Notes under the pieces: generated by a model
Seen by the model: only the letters and a program-made list of their open reading frames with translations
Databases searched by the model: none
What the model was told of the DNA's origin: nothing
Shown: piece after piece, positions 56,561 through 64,000 of the stretch
Layout: every line of letters starts with the position of its first letter
Numbering within the stretch: position 1 is the stretch's first letter
Made by a program: the position numbers and the translations under genes
Assembly: GCF_023091745.1 (NCBI RefSeq)
Contig: NC_068910.1
Coordinates: 47,355,272 to 47,419,271, forward strand
Length of the DNA stretch: 64,000 bases
Direction: 5' to 3'
Source of the DNA: Budorcas taxicolor
Lineage: Eukaryota; Chordata; Mammalia; Artiodactyla; Bovidae

Positions 56561-57087
56561 TGTCAGTGTGTTTATTAAGATAAGAGGAAAAATCAGGAGA
56601 TGGTATGTTGGGAGTCAAGGAAAGGAAGTGTGCATCCCAAAGGCTGGGTTATGAGGAGTTGTCACCCGCTGAGGACAGCTGAGCCCGGTAGACTGGCAAC
56701 CTTCTAGCTGCATTCAGTGGCATCATGGTGTCAGGATGAGGGGACAGAACTGAAGTAGAGGAGCTGACTATTTCCAAACAGTCATGTGACCAGGGAGGAT
56801 CTCAGATCCCCTCCACTTAGGTTACACTGGTTATCATAAGCACCTGGCAAGGAGGGAATACGTTAGAACTTCCCCTTGAGCTCAAGAAAAACAGACGTGG
56901 AGAGGAAGTTATTCTGCATCAAAAGCATCTGTAAAGAAGGGAAACAAACATGGACAGTTATGTAAACAAAGCCATTCAGCTTTGAGAAGTGGATAGGACA
57001 TGGAGAGGGGGTGAGGAAACAGATTAAATGAAAGAAAATCTACTCAAGTTCAGCTCACCTCAATTCGCTTTGAATATTAGGCTTCTT
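56561..57087. other. No assigned feature
   Basis: Unassigned, left of the young L1. Confidence 0.4.
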
Positions 57088-57105
57088 TAATAATAATTCT
57101 TTTTT
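57088..57105. repeat. Left target-site duplication of inverted L1
   Basis: TAATAATAATTCTTTTTT, repeated exactly at 58487-58504. Confidence 0.93.
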
Positions 57106-57518
57106 TTTTTTTTTTTCATTATAAGATTTATTTATTTATTTTTTTTTTTTTTTTAATTTTAAAATCTTTAATTCTTACATGTGTTCCCAAACATGAACCC
57201 CCCTCCCACCTCCCTCCCCATAACATCTCTGTGGGTCATCCCCATGCACCAGCCCCAAGCATGCTGTATCCTGCGTCAGACATAGACTAGCGATTCAATT
57301 CTTACATGATAGTATACATGATAGAATGCCATTCTCCCATATCATCCCTCCCTCTCCCTCTCCCTCTGAGTCCAAAAGTCCGTTATAGACAGCTGCGTCT
57401 TTTTCCTGTCTTGCATACAGGGTCGTCATTGCCATCTTTCTAAATTCCGTATATATGTGTTAGTATACTGTATTGGTGTTTTTCTTTCTGGCTTACTTCA
57501 CTCTGTATAATCGGCTCC
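57106..57518 (-). mobile_element. Young L1 3' segment (3' UTR, double A-tail)
   Basis: Read on the minus strand: end of ORF2, 3' UTR with the (AGAGGG)n-type tract (CCCTCTCCCTCTCCCTCT on plus) and the GGGAGGTGGGAGGGGGGTTC tract, then two A runs (T runs 57100-57116 and 57139-57154 on plus) separated by a TTTATTTA/ATAATG-type linker. Confidence 0.95.
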
Positions 57519-58486
57519 GGTCAACCACTTGTAAAAGAATGAAACTAGATCACTTTCTAACACCACACACAAAAATAAACTCAAAATGGATTAAAGATCT
57601 AAATGTAAGACCAGAAACTATAAAACTCCTAGAGGAGAACATAGGCAAAACACTCTCAGACATAAATCACAGCAGGATCCTCTATGATCCACCCCCCAGA
57701 ATTCTGGAAATAAAAGCAAAAATAAACAAATGGGATCTAATTAAAATCAAAAGCTTCTGCACAACAAAGGAAAATATCAGCAAGGTGAAAAGACAGCCTT
57801 CTGAATGGGAGAAAATAATAGCAAATGAAGCAACTGACAAACAACTAATCTCAAAAATATACAAGCAACTTATGCAGCTCAATTCCAGAAAAATAAATGA
57901 CCCAATCAAAAAATGGGCCAAAGAACTAAATAGACACATCTCCAAAGAAGACATACGGATGGCTAACAAACACATGAAAAGATGCTCAACATCACTCATT
58001 ATCAGAGAAATGCAAATCAAAACCACAATGAGGTACCACTTCACACCAGTCAGAATGGCTGCGATCCAAAAATCTGCAAGCAATAAATGCTGGAGAGGGT
58101 GTGGAGAAAAGGGAACCCTCCTACACTGTTGGTGGGAATGCAAACTAGTACAGCCACTATGGAGAACAGTGTGGAGATTCCTTAAAAAATTGCAAATAGA
58201 ACTCCCTTATGACCCAGCAATCCCACTGCTGGGCATACACACCGAGGAAACCAGAATTGAAAGAGACACATGTACCCCAATGTTCATCGCAGCACTGTTT
58301 ATAATAGCCAGGACATGGAAACAACCTAGATGTCCATCAGCAGATGAATGGATAAGAAAGCTGTGGTACATATACACAATGGAGTATTACTCAGCCGTTA
58401 AAAAGAATTCATTTGAATCAGTTCTGATGAGATGGACGAAACTGGAGCCGATTATACAGAGTGAAGTAAGCCAGAAAGAAAAACAC
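57519..58486 (+). pseudogene. Young L1 inverted 5' segment: ORF2 C-terminal fragment, open
   Basis: Continuous L1 ORF2p C-terminal frame of about 320 codons without a stop, from [19 protein letters not shown] to SEVSQKEKH, with the complete CX3CX7HX4C Cys/His motif ([18 protein letters not shown]). It lacks the endonuclease and RT domains, so it is not a functional element. The frame ends at a TAA supplied by the target duplication. The uninterrupted frame argues for a recent insertion. Confidence 0.95.
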
Positions 58487-58504
58487 TAATAATAATTCTT
58501 TTTT

Positions 58505-59334
58505 ACAGAAACTTGAGAATTTGCAGAGCTGTCAGTGAAGCAATGAGTTGGGAGGGCAGTGTCATTGTTTCTTGGAGTGTAATTCCAAAATAAATAAAGG
58601 ACCCCAGGCAGTGTAACAGACAGCATCCTCAATAGCATTTTTTTCCTGGTAATTGACAAAAGGGGTTCCATGTGGCTTTTGCTTACAGATGACCTTCACC
58701 CTCTTAGAAACAGCTGTGCATCTGTCAGAGCTACCCAGTCGCAAACACTAAGTCTGGCTTTCCAAAGTAAACATGTTATTTTGTATGTAATTGCTATAAT
58801 TAGCTGTGGGGACATCGCTGACCCATTAGCAGGAAAAACAGATGGGATGAGATTTGTCTTCATGCCTGGGCTAGGATGTTGTGGAAATATTAGAAATTGT
58901 TAGCCATGAACTCAGTCACCATGTTGCAGAGCTAGAATGCTCGGTTTAAACAGTGGAGGAAGTGGCACAAGCAGTCCATGAAGGACCTCTCTCAGTTACT
59001 CGGGATGATCGTTTCAGATGTCTTTCATGGTGGCTGATTGCAAAACGCAGAGACTGCAAAATCAGTTCATGTGAACATGTGAGCAAACTCCCCAAATCTA
59101 GTCCCACGTTTTCAGCTCCTGAAACTGCCACTGACCCAGCGGCCTTGGCGGGAAACCTGGGGACCTCGCCACTCCTTCCCTTCTCTCCACTCTGCTTGGT
59201 CTCTGAGTCGGCCTCCGACGCAGGAACACCTACTTTGAGCATCGTCTAGTGTCTTGGGCCACAGTGGGGCTAGAATTTTGATTAGGGACTAGAATTTTGT
59301 GAAATGTTTGGATTTTGTAAGGGGAGTGGGGATT
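58505..59334. other. No assigned feature
   Basis: Unassigned sequence; complementary 98-codon frames at 58946-59249 on opposite strands are not credible genes. Confidence 0.42.
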
Positions 59335-59349
59335 GGCATATGTATTCTT

Positions 59350-59967
59350 CACTTTTTTTAATTGAAGTACAGTTGATTTACAATGCTATGTTAGATTCAG
59401 GTGCACAACAAAGTAATTCAGTGATTCAAAGTGATTCACACACACATATATGTGTGTGTACAATATATATATTCTTTTTCAGATTCTTTTCCCTTATATA
59501 TGATTATAAGAAATTGAGTATAGTTCCCTGTGCTATACAGTAGGTCCTTGTCGGTTAACTAGTTTATATATACTAGTATAATCCCATACTCCTGCTAATT
59601 TATCCCTCTCCTCCTTTCCTCTTTGGTAACCATGATGTTGTTTTCTGTGAGTCTATCTCTATTTTGTAAATAAGTTGATTTGCATCATTTCTTTTAGATT
59701 CCATGTGTAAGTGATATCATATGAAAATAGTCTCTCTCTGTCTGACTTAGTGTGATCATCTCTAGGTACATCCCTTTTGCTGCAAATGGTACTATTTCAT
59801 TCTTTTTAGTGGCTGAGTAGTATTGTATATCTGTAGCACATTTTGTTTATTTGTCTCTCTGTCTGGGGACATTTAGGTTGCTCCCATGCCTTGGCTATTG
59901 TGAATAGTACTGCTATGAACATTGGGGTGCATATATATTTTCAAATTAGAGTCTTCTCCAGATATAT
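59350..59967 (-). mobile_element. L1, 5'-truncated, with target duplication
   Basis: Antisense L1 3' UTR and ORF2 end (ACAGTTGATTTACAATGCTA, CCCTGTGCTATACAGTAGGT, TTGGCTATTGTGAATAGTAC). GGCATATGTATTCTT (59335-59349) and GGCGTGTGTATTCTT (59968-59982) match at 13 of 15 positions. Confidence 0.9.
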
Positions 59968-59982
59968 GGCGTGTGTATTCTT

Positions 59983-60309
59983 AAAAAGGCACCTCAGGGG
60001 TCTCTGAGTCTCCTTTCCCCCACGTAGTTCAGAGCCTCAGGGTATAATACAGAGGCTCAAGATCATGGGGAATACAAGTTCTTTTGCTGCAGGAACAGGT
60101 TTTCCAAACCCCACATGCATCATTCAGTCAAAATAAAGGGACAAAACGCACCATGAAGGAGCCGTGAGAGAACAAAAAAGAAAGAATGCAGACCAAGCCA
60201 GACCCATGGATCTGAGATGTTGCAGACACAGCTTTGACCCCTCTCCCTCCTGTCTCTGGGCAGTACAACTCTGCCCACTTCTGACTGCATCCTCCTCTAA
60301 AGGGCCTGC
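59983..60309. other. No assigned feature
   Basis: Unassigned; small conflicting frames only. Confidence 0.4.
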
Positions 60310-60430
60310 CAACATCATTAATTCTGTGTCTTATTTCCCTTCCTAGACTGCAAGCTTCCAGAGGGCAGGACTGTATCTTTTCTTTTCACCTGTCTAGTGC
60401 CACATTATCAGCCTGGCATGTTGCTGAATT
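60310..60430 (+). mobile_element. L2 3' end
   Basis: AGACTGCAAGCTTCCAGAGGG then CAGGACTGTATC and a GCCTGGCATGTTGCTGAATTC-like end follow the L2 3' UTR order. Confidence 0.55.
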
Positions 60431-60469
60431 CAGGGAGGGATGTGTGTTTATGATCTTCACACGGATATC

Positions 60470-61260
60470 TCCATCAGGATGCCCCAGAAGCACCTTAAAC
60501 TCAAGGTGACTTGACTTGATCCTTGAATCAGGATTCTGCTCAACCTTGCGCTTCCATTTCTATATTGATTGGTGGAATCCAGACACACAATCAGGGAGCT
60601 GATGTTTTCCAGCCTTCATAATACTTGACTGCTCAGTAGCCACAAACTCACTTCTTCCTTTTTCATGTCCTTATTTCCTGGGTCAGGAGTTTCCTTCTAC
60701 CTTTCTGACTGCTCTTCCTCTGCCAGTCCAGTTCCACAGGGCCAGTTCCCTCAGTCCTAACCCATCCACAAGGGATGACGGCTTCCAGCTCCATCAAGGT
60801 CTCAACAGCTCTCTGATCTCTACCAGCTTGAGCTCTCCAGTTGTGGCTCCACTCACCTCTCAGACCTCGCCACTTGGCCAACATCTGTCATCAAACATAT
60901 CCAAAAAGGAGCCTTCCTTCCCCATCCTCAGCTCAATGAATAGAACTTACTCTTCCAGCCAGAGGTCCTCGTGCATTGTTCACACTTCCATCTTTCTCAC
61001 TACCCATATCCAGCCAATTCATAAATCCCGTTTTTGCTTCCAAAAACTTCTCCCTCACTGTCTTAATCTAATCTGTCTTGATTCCTTCCTGAACTCTGTA
61101 GGAAGTCTCCTAATTTGTCTGTCTATAATCTCTTTGCCCTATACAATATATTCCTTACACTAAAAAAATCAAAGCTATTAAACTCACAGGTCTGCTCAGG
61201 TCACTTCCCACCTGAACTTTTCAGTGTCTCACCACAAATCATGGTTTAAAGACAAAATGC
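60470..61260 (+). mobile_element. L2 ORF2 remnant
   Basis: Pyrimidine-rich L2-like sequence in sense order (GCACCTTAAACTCAAGGTGA; TATATTGATTGGTGG; CAGGTCTGCTCAGGTCACTT). The 111-codon frame at 60828-61163 is a chance frame within it. Confidence 0.5.
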
Positions 61261-61806
61261 ACCGCATCAATCCAGACATGCAGATATCTATCTGCGATGA
61301 GTGGGATGACCTTAGGGAAGCATGCAGAATGCTCTGTATACAGATGAAGGAGTGGATCCTGTAACTAGGAGGGAAATGATATCCGAACAGTGAGTCCCAT
61401 GCTCTATGCAGGTAGAGAATGGTCTCTGGGTGAGTTCCTTGGTCAGAACTTAGGACACTTAAACCCTGAGTTTTCAGTGGGGCCAAGGCATCAGAGAGGC
61501 CCTAGGAGTTGGCCAAGCAATTCTCTAGTCAAAGACAAGAAGTCAGGGCACAGTAGGAGACTGGTGCCATGTGGAGAGACTGCTATTAGTTGGAAAAAAG
61601 GCTTTTGAGGAACAGGAGTGTCTAAATTAGATTGCCACGTATGAAGTGATATACTGTGTGCCCCTGGCCCCTGACTTCTCCCCCATCCCCTGTCCTTGTC
61701 CTTCAGCGAGGTCTGCTACAGGGCTGGTTGATCTCTTTGTTGTTGCTGTTGTTTCAAGTGTGAATGGTTGGAGGGGTTACATTTCCCTTCTGGGTCGACG
61801 CAGTAT
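61261..61806. other. No assigned feature
   Basis: Unassigned sequence. Confidence 0.4.
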
Positions 61807-61818
61807 AAAACAGAGGCT

Positions 61819-61975
61819 TCTTTTCTCTTTCTGACTTACTTCACTCTGTACACTATGCTCTGGGTTCATCCTCCTCATTAGAACTGTCTCAAATGTGTTC
61901 CTTTTCATTGCTGAGTAATATTCCGTTGTGTATATGTACCACAATTTCTTTATCCATTCATCTGTTGATGGAGAT
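61819..61975 (-). mobile_element. L1 inverted 5' segment
   Basis: Antisense ORF2 end: CTGACTTACTTCACTCTGTA, GCTGAGTAATATTCCGTTGT, CCATTCATCTGTTGATGGA. Joined head-to-head to the plus-strand 3' segment. Confidence 0.92.
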
Positions 61976-62101
61976 GTGAGGGAGGTTCAGGAGAGAGGGG
62001 ACATATGTATACCTATGGCTGATTCATATTGATATATGGCAGAAACCAACACAGTATTGTAAAGCAATTGTCCTCTAATTAAAAATAAAGAAGTTAAGGA
62101 A
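61976..62101 (+). mobile_element. L1 3' segment
   Basis: GAGGGAGGTTCAGGAGAGAG, CAACACAGTATTGTAAAGCA and an A-rich tail. AAAACAGAGGCT at 61807-61818 and 62102-62113 exactly brackets the whole insertion. Confidence 0.92.
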
Positions 62102-62113
62102 AAAACAGAGGCT

Positions 62114-64000
62114 GCAACAGGGATGCAAGACCATTTTGATCTCCATAAGGCCAATTTCACAGGCTTTTGGGAAAGGGTTTGGGCTTTAAGGGAAATAAAA
62201 TTGGGGGTTTGAAGTAGTATAGACTGGAACATAAATTTTTCCTGGCATGGAGCTTAGTCTTACCTCCAAACATCTGGGCTACACTAGGCTTCTCCTGGGC
62301 TGGGGAGGGGTCAGGAACCATCAGAGAGGACTTTTGAACCGAGCCTTCTCAAAGGATAGGTGAGGGTTTTCAAAGTCAGAGGGAGGCATTTCAGAGGATT
62401 GAATGTAATGTGGGAAGATGCAGAGTTGACAAGGGTCCTAGCTTGAGTGGTTTGTGAGCCACAGAGGGTAAATAGGGCCCTACCAGGAGCTGTGGTCCAG
62501 AGTTATGCACTATTACAGTCCAACTCTGACAATGCCTGGAACAGACTTTCCAACCACACTTAGATCTGTCTTTTAACATTAGCCAAGACAACCATTTTCC
62601 CCTGCAATCAAAGACAGAGTGGAGGCCAGGGGAGCAGAATCATAACTGCCTCAAATCAAGAAGTGGTAACTTATTCCTTTGTCATCAGACAGTTTAACAG
62701 TCGATGGGCACCAAGCTGACATCTGGCCAAGTGGCATCAGCAGAGCTGTTGTACCACAGACAGTCAGCGTTTCAACAGACCAGGGTCACTAAGAAGAATT
62801 GCTACTGGGCACAGAGAAAACAATAACAGTGTCATTTAAAGACAAAGAAGAACCTCAGTTCTGCCAGACCGATGACAGGAACTCATTCATTGCCAGGATG
62901 GTTCTACAAAGACCCAAATTACAAACAGGGTGGAAGCGCTGATTCACAGTCTGTTTTCAGCGGCAGAGCATTCATGACACATGGTCTGCATTTATCAGGA
63001 CAAAGAATACTTGTCCAGATTTTCCCTTTTAAAGATAAAAAAATCTTTTTTTTTTTTCTGACTTCCCAGTGGGTTTGTTACAAAATGAATGAAATAATAG
63101 GGAAGAATAAATCAGAAGGGACAGGTTTGAAAGTGCAAATTATTGTCATTACCAGGAAGCAGGAAAGGGCATTTTGAAGGTAGAAGTGCGATAGAAAACA
63201 CTGACCACCACCACTGCCTGCAGATAGCCCTTTCATCTTCAGTTAGGTAATTACCACATTGCTCAGTGAATGAGGACAGCAGTTACATACCGTTTCATCC
63301 TGTCACCTTGGCACCCAGCACCTCATGGTTGGGGCGCATCCTGTCTCTGGGCCAGCGTTGCTTCTTGTCCTTTTGATACACAGCACACGGAGGAGAAGGT
63401 CCCCAGGCGCCCAGCCCCATCTGTCCCCGAGCAAGTACAAAGCTGAGAACTTGCAAACTTGGTGGTACTGTGTAAGAGTTGCCAAAGGCATACTCTCCAG
63501 ATTGCTCCAATGACAGCAGAGGACAGCGTCTCCTGGACTCGTGGAAGATCTTGAGAGTGGGCAGGTGGGCAGAGGATGTGTCATGCACAAGCAGACTTCC
63601 TGGAGGCACTCAGGTTGCTGGACTTGTGAACTCTGCTGCCCTTGCCTGGCTGGCTGGCTCTGGGCACTATGATGTGAAGCAAGGCAGGGCTGCGTAGAGG
63701 AGGGGGCTGTTACCTGGTCCATCTGGCTCCATCCCAGCTCACCTGGCCCTCCAAGCAGAGATTTAACTTTGTCCACTTCAAAGAGCCCCAGGGATATGTG
63801 ACTGGAAATCCCACTTCCTCAAGGCTGCCCACTGGGTTGTTTTCAGGCAACAGTAATCCAGTGTCTCCAGGAAGTTCAGTTAAGATGGCCGGATAGCGAA
63901 TTGACATTTTCTTCCTGGGCTGGGGAGAGCAAAGGAAACAGATGAGACAGACAGAAAGCTTTTCCCTAGAGGGATGGAACGGCACTCATCCCAGGGCTCA
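62114..64000. other. No assigned feature
   Basis: About 1.9 kb to the window end with no recognised repeat, apart from a T run at 63046-63058, and no recognisable exon. Frames of 100-157 codons near 62872-63776 overlap each other on both strands and have no domain. Confidence 0.4.

Noticed and set aside
63303..63776. 157-codon minus frame near the right end
   Set aside because: Q/S/P-rich product without domain, overlapped by frames on both strands; no splice or promoter evidence.
1..64000. CRISPR array, prokaryotic operon, phage or integron
   Set aside because: No spaced direct repeats of that kind, no dense coding and only vertebrate repeat families throughout.

Overview
The window is mammalian nuclear DNA from a ruminant, most likely a bovid. 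It carries BovB LINEs, tRNA-derived Bov-tA/BOVA2 SINEs, older cetartiodactyl CHR SINEs, ruminant-type L1 (L1-BT like), and mammal-wide MIR, L2, MaLR, hAT-Charlie and Tigger relics. There are no operons, phages, CRISPR arrays or other prokaryotic features. All repeat family names come from recognising consensus features by eye.

The only protein-coding gene I can support is EIF1B (translation initiation factor 1B), on the minus strand at about 46.07-48.55 kb. Its four coding exons join in frame to 113 codons plus stop. Residues at every position I know to separate EIF1B from EIF1 match EIF1B. All introns are GT-AG. A CpG island covers the 5' UTR, exon 1 and part of intron 1, and the promoter shows ZNF143-, YY1-, E-box- and ETS-type motifs. 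The start codon sits in a very poor Kozak context, as expected for the autoregulated eIF1 family. The rest of the window looks intergenic.

Layout: 0-15 kb is a mosaic of L1, CHR and Bov-tA SINEs, MaLR, Tigger, an ERV1-type LTR and a HAL1/L1M-like block. 15.4-18.4 and 24.7-27.3 kb are two long, defective minus-strand BovB copies. 19-24.5 kb is SINE-rich. 27.7-29.1 kb is an old L2 split by a SINE. 30-36 kb is largely low-repeat DNA with a (GT)17 microsatellite. 36-42 kb has L1, BovB and SINEs. 43-46 kb is mostly unassigned. 46-49 kb is EIF1B and its CpG island. 49-57 kb is hAT, SINE and L1M sequence. 57-62 kb holds a young rearranged L1, L2 and another L1. 62.1-64 kb shows nothing recognisable.

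The most instructive features are insertion scars: three L1 copies with 5' inversion (twin priming) bounded by perfect target-site duplications, one with a 43-bp exact inverted overlap; two minimal insertions that look like a retroposon tail with no body; a SINE fragment inside BovB flanked by an unusually long 59-bp duplication; and nested BovB insertions that give relative ages. I found no convincing previously undescribed biological system.
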